Source: Oceanobacter mangrovi
GTDB lineage: Bacteria > Pseudomonadota > Gammaproteobacteria > Pseudomonadales > Oceanobacteraceae
DNA length: 64,000 bases
Assembly: GCF_019740315.1 (NCBI RefSeq)
Contig: NZ_JAHXZR010000008.1
Span: 124,001 to 188,000, forward strand
Direction of reading: 5' to 3'
Shown here: positions 28,376 to 36,863 of the stretch, one piece after another
Numbering within the stretch: the stretch's first letter is position 1
Layout: each line of letters begins with the position of its first letter
Notes under the pieces: generated by a model
Databases searched by the model: none
Seen by the model: only the letters and a program-made list of their open reading frames with translations
What the model was told of the DNA's origin: nothing
Position numbers and translations under genes: made by a program

Positions 28376-29599
28376 TTACTGGTGATTCATCACAAAACGG
28401 AAAGGAACCTCGAATTCGAATTCATTTCCTTCGAGTACTTCCGGTATCGGCCCGTAAGGCGCTGCCCGGCCGGCGGCCTGTAATGCTGCACGATCAAGTA
28501 CTTCCTGACCCGAGGATTCACTGGTTTCAGCCTGAATCAGCTGGCCTGTCCTGTTGACCACCATGACGACCCGAGCGACACCTTCGACACCACGTCGCAG
28601 CGCCTGCTTGGGGTACACAGCACTGCCATTGGCTTGTTGCAGCAGATGCCGATAATAATCAGCTTCAGCCTGCTGCCGAGCAATTTGCTGCTGCAACAAC
28701 TGTTGTTGCTGTGCTTGTTGCTGCGCCAGCTCAATGGCCTGTCGCGCCGCCAATTCGGTGGCAGCCTGCTCAGCTGCTTCACGTAATGCCTGCTGCTGTT
28801 CAGAGGAAAGCTCATTCTGCGCCAACGTTTGCATGCCTGGCTCATCCGCAGGCTCAGGCGTGGTTACCGTGAGGCTTGAGGACTGACTGCCAGTGGCTGT
28901 TTGCTCATCAACCCCATCCACTACAGCACCCGTCGTTGGCACTCTGGTTTCCTGAGTCACGGCCACAGCCGCCACGGCTGTTGCTGGCTGCGCTGCACGT
29001 TGCGGCACCAACCAGCTGGCAATCACATCCGCCCGTCCCTCAGCCGGTTGTAACAAATCTACTTCCGATTGCCGTACCCCACGCATCTCTGCAGACATCT
29101 GGGTCAACGACATTTTGAACGCCTGCGAGCGCGGGAACTTGCCAATCCAGCTGGTCAGTAGCAATTTGACAAAATCAGGGTCCTCCAGCGTCAGCAAGGT
29201 CACGCCATTAACCGAAACCACCGACTGGCCGCTTTCGTTGGAAACCAGCAGATGGTCTCCAGCCAGCAGATCGCCTTTCAGTAGATGCATAAAGCGGGTG
29301 ACTTCGTCGACGTGCTGATTCATTTCAGCTTCGCTGAGGTTGATCGCCAGGCCCTCGTTCCAGAGCCGGTAAAACCGTCGTGGCGACAGGTTTTCTGCCA
29401 ACACAACCATCTCCAGACGCAGAGGATCTGAACTGGTTAACCAGCTTTGGCTGGCAGCAGAATCGGCATAAACAGCCGCCAGATAGACATCGTTATCAAG
29501 GCGGCGATAAACCGCCGAGCCTTGTAATTCAAGCGCCAAAGCAGGCAAGGACAGGATCAAACCGACAAGCAGGAAAAGAGTTGAAACACGCATAGACAT
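28376..29599 (-). CDS. Chalcone-isomerase-like domain fused to TonB C-terminal domain
   Basis: 407 residues. A signal peptide (LILSLPALA) is followed by a chalcone-isomerase-like domain (about 25-180; LSPRRFYRLWNEGLAINLSE and LLKGDLLAGDHLLV) homologous to the neighbouring protein. A Pro/Thr/Gln-rich linker contains a long glutamine-rich coiled-coil stretch (about 250-320). The C-terminus is a TonB/TolA-type domain: GVEGVARVVMVVNRTGQL, SSGQEVLDRAALQAAGRAAP, YGPIP and FEFEVPFRFV. There is no N-terminal transmembrane anchor apart from the signal sequence and no exbBD nearby, so it is not a standard TonB. Role unknown; it may bridge the periplasm. Confidence 0.7.
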   Translation of the reverse strand: MSMRVSTLFLLVGLILSLPALALELQGSAVYRRLDNDVYLAAVYADSAASQSWLTSSDPLRLEMVVLAENLSPRRFYRLWNEGLAINLSEAEMNQHVDEVTRFMHLLKGDLLAGDHLLVSNESGQSVVSVNGVTLLTLEDPDFVKLLLTSWIGKFPRSQAFKMSLTQMSAEMRGVRQSEVDLLQPAEGRADVIASWLVPQRAAQPATAVAAVAVTQETRVPTTGAVVDGVDEQTATGSQSSSLTVTTPEPADEPGMQTLAQNELSSEQQQALREAAEQAATELAARQAIELAQQQAQQQQLLQQQIARQQAEADYYRHLLQQANGSAVYPKQALRRGVEGVARVVMVVNRTGQLIQAETSESSGQEVLDRAALQAAGRAAPYGPIPEVLEGNEFEFEVPFRFVMNHQ

Positions 29600-29716
29600 A
29601 TCTGCATTTAAAAATTGTTACAGATTGTACGTATGGCAGATGACAGATTATTTTCGTAATGACCAAAAACGAGGATTATCAGCAAAAAATCCCCGCCCAT
29701 GGCAGCCCGGATTCGA

Positions 29717-30184
29717 TCAGTCGATGCTGACCAGATGGATATGTTCGTTGCTGGATTTGAACGAATCCGCCAGCCGCTGCAAACCGGCCGGATGACGAAT
29801 ATCGTTAAGGCTGATACCCGCCAGCACCATGCCCAACACCTGGTTGATTCCAACCCAGTTACCGGCCAGTGAACATTGTTCGGTAATTTCGCAATCCGAT
29901 TCGGTGCTGCTGCATTCCGTCAGCGTCAGCTTGCCTTCAAAGGCCTCCACAATGGCCAGCAAGGGAATCTGTGCCGGACTACGTCCGAGTCGGTAACCGC
30001 CCTTGGCACCACGGCGCGCCAGCACCAGCCCGGCGTCGACCAGAGTACGCATCACCTTGCGGGCGGTTGGTAACGGAATCCCGGTGGCAGTGGCGATCTC
30101 TTCTGTGCTTTGCAGGTTTACGCCGGTACGGGCAAGGTGGTTAAGCACCAGCACGCCGTAATCAGTCAACTTGCCAATCTTCAT
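29717..30184 (-). CDS. Rrf2 family regulator of the suf operon
   Basis: 155-residue Rrf2/IscR-type repressor. The N-terminal winged helix (MKIGKLTDYGVLVLNHLAR, TEEIATATGIPLPTARKVMR, RRGAKGGYRLGR) is followed by three Cys in the spacing CxxxxxxCxxxxxC (TECSSTESDCEITEQC) that can hold a [2Fe-2S] cluster, then NWVGINQVLG. It corresponds to the SUF-system regulator found before sufB in xanthomonads and related bacteria. It is divergent from sufB with a 249-base shared control region, and probably senses Fe-S status to derepress sufBCDSA. Confidence 0.9.
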   Translation of the reverse strand: MKIGKLTDYGVLVLNHLARTGVNLQSTEEIATATGIPLPTARKVMRTLVDAGLVLARRGAKGGYRLGRSPAQIPLLAIVEAFEGKLTLTECSSTESDCEITEQCSLAGNWVGINQVLGMVLAGISLNDIRHPAGLQRLADSFKSSNEHIHLVSID

Positions 30185-30238
30185 GGGAATTAACCTGAGA
30201 CAGGGAAAAGTAATGCGTTTGGCTATCAGGCTGAAAGA

Positions 30239-30253
30239 ATACCAAATTAGTAT
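30239..30253. promoter_or_regulatory. ATAC-N7-GTAT palindrome in the suf control region
   Basis: ATACCAAATTAGTAT is a symmetric site on the Rrf2-gene side of the divergent promoter region. It could be a second regulator site. Prediction only. Confidence 0.35.
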
Positions 30254-30272
30254 CCATTCTGGTAATCCCGCA

Positions 30273-30297
30273 ATTACTTGAGTAAAATGCTTGGAAA
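30273..30297 (+). promoter_or_regulatory. IscR/Rrf2-type operator upstream of sufB
   Basis: The stretch TTACTTGAGTAAAATGCTTG (30274-30293) with the next bases GAAA resembles type-1 IscR sites of the form ATACTTGACTAAAATnCTCGGGTAT. TTGAGT inside it can serve as -35, with a poor -10 GATTAA 17 bases later at 30301. It lies between the Rrf2 regulator and sufB, so control by that regulator is likely. Confidence 0.5.
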
Positions 30298-30433
30298 ATC
30301 GATTAAACGCTTCAGCCGGCCTGCTCAGGCCCTCTCAAACTGCTGTGCATCCCTGAACTGTCCAACAGTTGGCTGAATCGAGTCTTTGGCCAATCGCAGT
30401 TAACTGCGACTGACCCAACCGAGAGATAGCGCC

Positions 30434-31906
30434 ATGAATGATGTAGTCAATCCAGCTGCGGCAGAACTGCCCAACCAGGAAATCCATCAGCAAATCCGCA
30501 AGGAATACGCTGCCGGTTTTATCAGTGAGATTGAATCCGATACCCTGCCACCCGGTCTGAATGAAGACGTGGTGCGCTTTATTTCTGCAAAGAAAGGCGA
30601 ACCCGAGTGGATGACAGAATGGCGTCTGAAGGCTTATCGCGCCTGGCTGGAAATGGTTGAGCCAGACTGGGCTCACCTGCGTTACGAAAAGCCGGACTTC
30701 CAGGCACTGTCCTACTACTCTGCTCCCAAGAGCATGGCTGACGGCCCAAAATCTCTTGATGAGGTCGATCCCAAGCTGCTGGAAACCTACGACAAGCTCG
30801 GCATTCCATTGCACGAACAGCTGGCGCTGGCCGGTGTTGCGGTTGACGCGGTATTCGACTCGGTATCCGTTGCCACCACCTTCCGCGACAAGCTGGCCGA
30901 AGCCGGTGTGATCTTCATGCCGATCTCCGAAGCCGTGCACAAACATCCGGAGCTGGTGAAAAAATACCTCGGCACCGTGGTTCCACAGCGTGACAACTTC
31001 TACGCTGCGCTGAACTCCGCCGTGTTCTCCGATGGCTCGTTTGTCTATATTCCGAAAGGCACCCGCTGCCCGATGGAGCTGAGCACCTACTTCCGTATCA
31101 ACGAAGCCAAAACCGGCCAGTTCGAACGTACCCTGATCATCTGTGATGAAGGCGCCTACGTTTCCTATCTGGAAGGCTGTACCGCGCCGATGCGTGACGA
31201 AAACCAGCTGCACGCTGCGGTGGTGGAACTGATTGCACTGGACGACGCCGAAATCAAATACAGCACAGTGCAGAACTGGTATCCCGGCGACGAAGAAGGC
31301 AAAGGTGGTATTTACAACTTTGTGACCAAACGCGCGGTTGCCCATACCAATGCCAAAATCAGCTGGACCCAGGTAGAAACCGGCTCAGCCGTCACCTGGA
31401 AATACCCAAGCTGTATTCTCAAGGGTGACAACGCCGTGGGTGAGTTCTACTCCGTAGCACTGACCAACAACTACCAGCAAGCCGATACCGGCACCAAGAT
31501 GATTCACCTGGGCAAAAATACCCGCTCCACCATCATCTCCAAGGGTATTTCTGCCGGTAAGAGCCAGAACGCCTACCGTGGCCTGGTACGCATGAACCCG
31601 AATGCCGAAGGCGCCCGCAACTACACCCAGTGTGACTCGTTATTGATTGGCGACCAGTGTGGAGCCCACACCTTCCCGTACATCGAAAGCCGTCATCCGT
31701 CAGCCGTGGTTGAACACGAAGCCACCACCTCCACCGTTAGCGATGATCAGCTGTTCCTCTGTCGCCAGCGTGGTATCGACACCGAAAAAGCCGTGTCCAT
31801 GATTGTGAATGGCTTCTGTAAAGAGGTGTTCAAGGAGCTGCCGATGGAATTTGCCGTAGAAGCGGGCAAGTTGCTGGAAATCAGCCTCGAAGGCTCAGTG
31901 GGATAG
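30434..31906 (+). CDS. sufB: Fe-S cluster assembly scaffold subunit SufB
   Basis: SufB is the main scaffold of the SufBC2D complex, where sulfur and iron are assembled. The 490-residue length is standard. It contains [60 protein letters not shown] with the Cys that accepts persulfide, [20 protein letters not shown], and the C-terminal [20 protein letters not shown] region. First structural gene after the divergent Rrf2 regulator. A 143-base repeat-rich spacer separates it from sufC. Confidence 0.97.
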   Translation: MNDVVNPAAAELPNQEIHQQIRKEYAAGFISEIESDTLPPGLNEDVVRFISAKKGEPEWMTEWRLKAYRAWLEMVEPDWAHLRYEKPDFQALSYYSAPKSMADGPKSLDEVDPKLLETYDKLGIPLHEQLALAGVAVDAVFDSVSVATTFRDKLAEAGVIFMPISEAVHKHPELVKKYLGTVVPQRDNFYAALNSAVFSDGSFVYIPKGTRCPMELSTYFRINEAKTGQFERTLIICDEGAYVSYLEGCTAPMRDENQLHAAVVELIALDDAEIKYSTVQNWYPGDEEGKGGIYNFVTKRAVAHTNAKISWTQVETGSAVTWKYPSCILKGDNAVGEFYSVALTNNYQQADTGTKMIHLGKNTRSTIISKGISAGKSQNAYRGLVRMNPNAEGARNYTQCDSLLIGDQCGAHTFPYIESRHPSAVVEHEATTSTVSDDQLFLCRQRGIDTEKAVSMIVNGFCKEVFKELPMEFAVEAGKLLEISLEGSVG

Positions 31907-31912
31907 CAAACG

Positions 31913-32034
31913 GTCTGACGTCTGAAGCCAGACGTCTGAAGCACAAGCAATGAATTAGCGTCCGACGTCCGACTGCAGACGTTCGACCAGAAATACAAAT
32001 CGCGTCCGGCGTCCGACTTCAGACGTCCGGCCAG
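31913..32034. repeat. Repeat cluster between sufB and sufC
   Basis: Two 33-base copies (31958-31990 and 32002-32034) agree at 29 of 33 positions and share the cores GCGTCCG and CGTCCGACT. Before them GACGTCTGAAG occurs twice (31917-31927, 31931-31941), and its reverse complement CTTCAGACGTC lies inside the second copy, so the transcript can fold. It sits inside the operon and has no T-run. Confidence 0.75.
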
Positions 32035-32049
32035 GAAAGAGATACAACC

Positions 32050-32799
32050 ATGATCAGCATTAAAAACCTGCACGCCAAAGTGGAAGACAAGCCGATCCTC
32101 AAGGGTCTGAATCTGGACATCAAGCCGGGCGAAGTTCACGCCATCATGGGCCCCAACGGTGCTGGCAAGTCCACCCTGGGTAACGTTCTGGCCGGTCGTG
32201 ACGGCTACGAAGTCACTGAAGGTTCCGTTGTCATGAACGGCAAGGAAATGCTCGAACTGGAAGCCGAAGAGCGTGCTCGTGAAGGTCTGTTCCTGGCGTT
32301 CCAATACCCGGTTGAAATCCCTGGTGTGTCCAATCTGGAGTTTCTGAAAGCCTCGGTCGATGCCGTGCGTGAGCATCAGGGCAAGCCAGCGCTGGACAGT
32401 GTCAATTTCCTCAAGACCGCCCGTGAGAAAATCAAATCCGTCAATCTGGATCAGAGTTTCCTCAAGCGTGGTGTCAACGAAGGTTTCTCCGGCGGCGAGA
32501 AAAAGCGTAACGAACTGATGCAAATGATGATGCTGGAACCTCAGCTGTGCATCCTCGATGAAACTGACTCAGGTCTGGATATCGACGCCCTGCAAGTGGT
32601 TGCCAACGGTGTCAACGCCATGCGTGATCCAAACCGCTCCTTCATCGTCGTAACCCACTACCAGCGTCTGCTCGACTACATCGTGCCTGACTATGTTCAC
32701 GTGCTGGCCGACGGCAAGATCGTCAAGTCTGGTGGCAAGGAGCTCGCGCTGGAACTGGAAGAAAAAGGCTACGGCTGGCTGGAAAACGGCGAGGCCTGA
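32050..32799 (+). CDS. sufC: Fe-S cluster assembly ATPase SufC
   Basis: ABC-type ATPase that dimerises and drives conformational change in SufB-SufD. The 249-residue protein has Walker A GPNGAGKST near residue 35-43, the Q-loop LFLAFQYPVEIPGVSN, the SufC-specific signature NEGFSGGEKKRNELMQMMML, Walker B LCILDETDSGLD and the His switch VVTHYQRLLDYI. Located one base before sufD, so translation is coupled. Confidence 0.98.
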   Translation: MISIKNLHAKVEDKPILKGLNLDIKPGEVHAIMGPNGAGKSTLGNVLAGRDGYEVTEGSVVMNGKEMLELEAEERAREGLFLAFQYPVEIPGVSNLEFLKASVDAVREHQGKPALDSVNFLKTAREKIKSVNLDQSFLKRGVNEGFSGGEKKRNELMQMMMLEPQLCILDETDSGLDIDALQVVANGVNAMRDPNRSFIVVTHYQRLLDYIVPDYVHVLADGKIVKSGGKELALELEEKGYGWLENGEA

Positions 32800-32800
32800 T

Positions 32801-34111
32801 ATGTCGACTGTATTTCAAACTCAGCAGCTGGCGGCGCTTAACGCCAGCAATGGCTGGCTCACTGCCATTAATGAAGCCGGTAAAGCAGCCTTTGCCGAAG
32901 CCCAGTGGCCGAGCCGCAAAACCGAAGCCTGGAAATATTGCTCGCTGAAAGCGCTGGCCGATCATGCGTTCGACGCAGCCGCGACAGCCAGTACCACAGC
33001 CGAACAACTGGCAGAGATCACTCAGATTGCCGGTCTGGACGCCTACCAGCTGGTGCTGGTGAATGGCCAGCTGCAAGCCGAACTGTCCAGTGCGATGGCA
33101 CTGTCACAGGTCAGCCTGTTCAGCGGTGCTGATGCCGAACAGCAGACTCTGATTGCTGACCGCCTGCAACAGGCCCGTCTGCAACCCGGCCATCACCTGT
33201 TCAACGACCTCAACGATGCTGCCCTGGCGGACGGCGTGCTGGTACAGATTGGCAAAAACAGCCGTCTCGACAAGCCACTGCAGCTGGTTTCCATCAGCAC
33301 TGGCGACAACCACGTCGTCAACAGTCGAGTCATCGTGGTACTGGAAACCGGTGCCGAGCTGACCCTGATCGAGCAGTTTGCTTCGCTGGCTAACGACAGC
33401 AGCTTTACCAACAACCAGACCGAAGTACTGGTTGGCGATAACGCCCGTTTCAATCACTACCGCCTCAACCTGATGGAATCTGACGCCCGCTTCATTGGCA
33501 CTACGCTGGTTGACCTGCAACGCGACGCCAACTACGACAGCTTCCATCTGGGCCTGGGTTCAGTACTGACTCGCAACGATCTGATCGTGAACCACAATGT
33601 TGGTGGCTCCCATGCCGAGATCGCCGGTGTTTACGTTCCCAAAGACAGCCAGCTGGTCGATTTCCACACCGACATCGAACACAGGGTGGCGCACTGCACC
33701 AGTAACGAAGTCTTCCGTGGCATCATCAACGACCAGGCCAAAGCCGTATTTAACGGCCGCATCCACATTCACAAGGATGCCCAGAAAACCCTGGCCGAGC
33801 TGAGCAACAAGAACCTGTTGCTGACCAACAAGGCTGAAATCAACACCAAGCCGGAACTGGAAATCTACGCCGATGACGTCAAATGTGCCCACGGTGCGAC
33901 TGTCGCCCAGCTGGATAACAAGGCCCGCTTCTACCTGCAAAGCCGTGGTATTGGCGAACAGGAAGCCCAGGTGATGCTGAGCTTTGGTTTTATCAACGAA
34001 TTGCTGGATGGTCTGAAAGTAGAAGCCATTGGTGACTGGCTGCGGCCGGTACTGGCCCATCGTTTTGGCCGAGACCAGGTATTCTCTGCCGAACAGACAG
34101 GAGATCTTTAA
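32801..34111 (+). CDS. sufD: Fe-S cluster assembly protein SufD
   Basis: SufD is the SufB paralogue that completes the SufBC2D scaffold and is needed for iron entry. The start is the ATG one base after the sufC stop (TGATATG), giving 436 residues; a longer frame reads back into sufC. It shows WPSRKTEAWKYCSLKAL at the N-terminus, and the beta-helix core with NHNVGGSHAEIAGVYVPKD. The C-terminal conserved part includes DIEHRVAHCTSNEVFRGI, HIHKDAQKT and CAHGATVAQLD with the key His. Its stop overlaps the sufS ATG by one base. Confidence 0.96.
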   Translation: MSTVFQTQQLAALNASNGWLTAINEAGKAAFAEAQWPSRKTEAWKYCSLKALADHAFDAAATASTTAEQLAEITQIAGLDAYQLVLVNGQLQAELSSAMALSQVSLFSGADAEQQTLIADRLQQARLQPGHHLFNDLNDAALADGVLVQIGKNSRLDKPLQLVSISTGDNHVVNSRVIVVLETGAELTLIEQFASLANDSSFTNNQTEVLVGDNARFNHYRLNLMESDARFIGTTLVDLQRDANYDSFHLGLGSVLTRNDLIVNHNVGGSHAEIAGVYVPKDSQLVDFHTDIEHRVAHCTSNEVFRGIINDQAKAVFNGRIHIHKDAQKTLAELSNKNLLLTNKAEINTKPELEIYADDVKCAHGATVAQLDNKARFYLQSRGIGEQEAQVMLSFGFINELLDGLKVEAIGDWLRPVLAHRFGRDQVFSAEQTGDL

Positions 34112-35355
34112 TGAGCATGATTCCTGCCGCTGAACGTCAGGCCTATATCGAAAAAATTCGCCAGGATTTCCCGGCCCTGCAACAGCAGGTGCACGGTAAA
34201 CCACTGGTGTATATGGACAACGGCGCGACCACCCACAAGCCCAACGTGGTGATCGAAACCGAAGCCAACTTCTACCGCACCGTGAACTCCAACGTTCACC
34301 GCGGCGCGCACTACCTCAGTGACAAGGCGACTGAACAGTTCGAGAACGCCCGTCGGGTAGTACAGAACTTTATCGGCGCACTGAAGCCAGAAGAAATCAT
34401 CTGGACCAGTGGTACCACCGAAGGCATCAACCTGGTGGCTTCAACCTGGGGCCGCAAGAACATTGGCAAGGGCGACCGCATTCTGGTTTCCGGCATGGAG
34501 CACCACTCCAACATTGTGCCGTGGCAGATGCTGGCCGAGGAAAAAGGCGCTGAAGTCGTACCGATTCCGGTACTCGACAACGGCGAGCTGGACCTTAATG
34601 GTTTTGCCGAGCTGATGGAGCCTCGCGTCAAGCTGATCTCCATCGCGCATGTGTCCAACTCACTGGGTACCATCAACCCGATTGCCGACATCGTTCGCAT
34701 GGCACGCATCAACGAATCCGTGGTGATGGTTGACGGCGCTCAGGGGGTTTCGCATTTTGACGTCGACGTGCTGAAGCTGGACGTCGATTTCTACGCCTTC
34801 TCCAGCCACAAGTTGTTTGGCCCAACCGGCATGGGCGTGCTGTACGGCAAGGAAGAACTGCTCAACGACATGCCGCCGTACCGTGGCGGCGGTGAAATGA
34901 TCGAGCGCTGCTCGTTCGAAGGCACCACCTGGAACCAGCTGCCGTACAAGTTTGAAGCTGGTACGCCGAATATTGCTGGTGCAATCGCTCTGGGAGCAGC
35001 AATCGAGTACCTCAACGGCCTCGACCGCAAAATGCTGGCAGCCCAGGAAGAAGTACTGATCAAGAAGGCTCATGCCATGGCGGCAGAGCTGGGCGGCATC
35101 CGGATTATCGGTGAAGCCCGCAAGAAGGCCTCGGTCTTCAGTTTCCTGCTGGATGGCGCCCACCCGGCTGACGTTGGCACCCTGCTCGATCAGCAAGGCA
35201 TTGCCGTTCGCACCGGCCACCACTGCGCCATGCCACTGATGGATCGGTTGCAGATTCCAGGCACAGTGCGAGCCTCAATGGCGTTCTATAACACGGAAGC
35301 CGAAGTCGACGCGCTGTTTAAAGGGCTCGAAAAAGCCAAGATGTTCTTGTTGTAG
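34111..35355 (+). CDS. sufS: Cysteine desulfurase SufS
   Basis: PLP enzyme (group II) that takes sulfur from cysteine as a persulfide for cluster assembly. The 414-residue protein has YMDNGATTHKPNVVIE, TSGTTEGINLVASTWG, MEHHSNIVPWQ, VDGAQGVSHFDVDV, the PLP lysine in YAFSSHKLFGPTGMGVL, and the catalytic Cys in RTGHHCAMPLM. The ATG overlaps the sufD stop (TAATG). No sufE is seen in this operon, so the persulfide acceptor must be elsewhere or replaced. Confidence 0.97.
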   Translation: MSMIPAAERQAYIEKIRQDFPALQQQVHGKPLVYMDNGATTHKPNVVIETEANFYRTVNSNVHRGAHYLSDKATEQFENARRVVQNFIGALKPEEIIWTSGTTEGINLVASTWGRKNIGKGDRILVSGMEHHSNIVPWQMLAEEKGAEVVPIPVLDNGELDLNGFAELMEPRVKLISIAHVSNSLGTINPIADIVRMARINESVVMVDGAQGVSHFDVDVLKLDVDFYAFSSHKLFGPTGMGVLYGKEELLNDMPPYRGGGEMIERCSFEGTTWNQLPYKFEAGTPNIAGAIALGAAIEYLNGLDRKMLAAQEEVLIKKAHAMAAELGGIRIIGEARKKASVFSFLLDGAHPADVGTLLDQQGIAVRTGHHCAMPLMDRLQIPGTVRASMAFYNTEAEVDALFKGLEKAKMFLL

Positions 35356-35370
35356 AACGTCAGGAGACTG

Positions 35371-35404
35371 GTGTCGGGAGTCCGGTGAAAATCGGACCAG
35401 ACAC
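35371..35404 (+). other. Hairpin between sufS and sufA
   Basis: GTGTC and GTCCG pair in order with CGGAC and GACAC, giving a two-part stem in the 117-base spacer. No T-run, so possibly an mRNA processing or stability element. Confidence 0.4.
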
Positions 35405-35472
35405 TGGCTCCGATCGCGGCCCAGCCAGAGGCCAGACAAGTATTAACTCCCTCACCTATTTGAGGAAACACC

Positions 35473-35832
35473 ATGACCATCGAAACCTACGATCCCAATG
35501 CTGCTGCCGAAGTCACCATGACTGACGCTGCCATTGCCCATGTCCGCAAGATGCTGAGCAAGAACGCCAGCAAAACCGGCGTGCGTCTGGCAGTGAAGAA
35601 AAGCGGCTGTTCAGGTTTCAAATACGATGTTGAGTTTGTCGAGCAGCCTGCTGCTGACGACCAGCCAATCCAGGTTGCCGACGACATCGTTCTGTACGTC
35701 GCTGCCGATGCCAAAGCCTATGTGCGCGGCACCGAAATCGACTTCACCAAGGAAGGCCTGAACAGCACCATCAAGTTCAACAACCCCAACGCCAAGGATC
35801 TCTGCGGCTGTGGTGAGTCTTTCTCGGTCTAA
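35473..35832 (+). CDS. sufA: A-type Fe-S carrier protein SufA
   Basis: HesB/IscA family carrier that receives clusters from SufBCD and passes them to apoproteins. The 119-residue protein has the three conserved cysteines: KKSGCSGFKYDVEF and the C-terminal KDLCGCGESF. DFTKEGLNSTIKFNNPNAKD is the usual stretch before the CGC motif. Gene order sufBCDSA places it after sufS; a 13-bp-stem hairpin follows. Confidence 0.95.
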   Translation: MTIETYDPNAAAEVTMTDAAIAHVRKMLSKNASKTGVRLAVKKSGCSGFKYDVEFVEQPAADDQPIQVADDIVLYVAADAKAYVRGTEIDFTKEGLNSTIKFNNPNAKDLCGCGESFSV

Positions 35833-35848
35833 ACCGTAGAGCGTGCCA

Positions 35849-35881
35849 GTTCGGCCAGTGCCGTCGTTGCACTGGCCGAAC
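35849..35881 (+). terminator. Hairpin after sufA
   Basis: GTTCGGCCAGTGC pairs perfectly with GCACTGGCCGAAC around a 7-base loop, followed by CCGTCATTTTACC. A stable stem but a weak T-run, so probably a partial terminator that lowers expression of the two distal genes. Confidence 0.6.
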
Positions 35882-35976
35882 CCGTCATTTTACCAACCAG
35901 CTCAATAATCGACCGGATCAATGGCATAATCGGGCCAGTTTTTGATAATGCCGTTAATATGGCACGGAGTACGCCG

Positions 35977-36246
35977 ATGACTCTCCCGCTTGAAGAAGTA
36001 AAAGAACATATTCTGCACCTGTATTACATGGACTTTCTGAAAGACCATTACGGGCTGCTGAGCCGCCACGACGTCTGTATCGCACTGGACTTCGAAGTGT
36101 GGCTGGAAACCCATCATTCGGCACTGATGGATTTTGGTTCATCCAAAACCGAACGATTCAATATGATCCGCGACTGGATTAAGCACCCGGATCTCGACTA
36201 TCACGAACTGCTGGATTACTTTAATAGCCAGGTTCGCAAACAATGA
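35977..36246 (+). CDS. Small acidic/His-rich protein in the suf operon, unknown function
   Basis: 89 residues, starting at the ATG that has GGAG seven bases upstream. No signal peptide or membrane segment. It is rich in His, Tyr and acidic residues (HILHLYYMDFLKDHYGLLSR, DLDYHELLDYF), predicted largely helical, with a single Cys in HDVCIALDFEVW. I do not recognise the family. Its position between sufA and sufT, 14 bases before sufT, suggests a role in Fe-S metabolism or simple cotranscription. Confidence 0.65.
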   Translation: MTLPLEEVKEHILHLYYMDFLKDHYGLLSRHDVCIALDFEVWLETHHSALMDFGSSKTERFNMIRDWIKHPDLDYHELLDYFNSQVRKQ

Positions 36247-36260
36247 TGCAGATTTGATCA

Positions 36261-36788
36261 ATGGAAAAACGCATGGTCGTCTCGCTGGCTGAATGCCCGG
36301 CGCGACAGGTTCCTTCTGGTGTTCCCACTGTCATCCCGTCCGGGGTGTTCGTCACTATTAATCAGGCTCTTGGTGGTAACTACACCGTCACCGTCAATGG
36401 CAACATGATGCGGGTTGACGGCACGGACGCTGCTGCCCTGGGTCTGGAAGCCGAAGATATTCAATTTGAAGATCGCGGCGATGAACAGGTTCACCAGGAC
36501 CAGATTGAACAGGCCCTGCGGACCATCTTTGACCCGGAAATCCCGATCAACCTGCTTGATCTCGGGCTGGTCTACGGCATTGATATCGACGCCCACAAGG
36601 TCAATATCCGCATGACCCTGACCGCACCGACCTGTGGTATGGGGCCGGTACTGATTTCCGATGTGAAGTACCGGGTCGCCAAGGTACCCAATGTTGAATC
36701 CGTCGAGGTCGAACTGGTGTTCGATCCACCATGGAGCCGCGACATGATGACCGAAGAAGCCCAGCTCGAAGCGGGCTTATTCTTCTGA
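36261..36788 (+). CDS. sufT: Putative Fe-S assembly protein SufT
   Basis: SufT is a DUF59/MIP18-like protein often encoded with suf genes and implicated in Fe-S protein maturation under high demand. The 175-residue product has an N-terminal extension and the DUF59 core: QALRTIFDPEIPINLLDLGL, VYGIDID, RMTLTAPTCGMGPVLISDVK with the conserved Cys, and ELVFDPPWSRDMMTEEAQLE. A strong terminator follows at 36808-36834, which marks the end of the suf unit. Confidence 0.92.
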   Translation: MEKRMVVSLAECPARQVPSGVPTVIPSGVFVTINQALGGNYTVTVNGNMMRVDGTDAAALGLEAEDIQFEDRGDEQVHQDQIEQALRTIFDPEIPINLLDLGLVYGIDIDAHKVNIRMTLTAPTCGMGPVLISDVKYRVAKVPNVESVEVELVFDPPWSRDMMTEEAQLEAGLFF

Positions 36789-36807
36789 TCACATTTGTTT
36801 GAATCCA

Positions 36808-36834
36808 ACGGCAGTCTCAGACTGCCGTTTTTGT
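36808..36834 (+). terminator. Intrinsic terminator of the suf operon
   Basis: AACGGCAGTCT and AGACTGCCGTT form a near-perfect stem with a minimal loop, followed by a T-run (TTTTTGT). Confidence 0.85.
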
Positions 36835-36863
36835 AGCTGAATTCAAATCAAGGGATACAAGCC

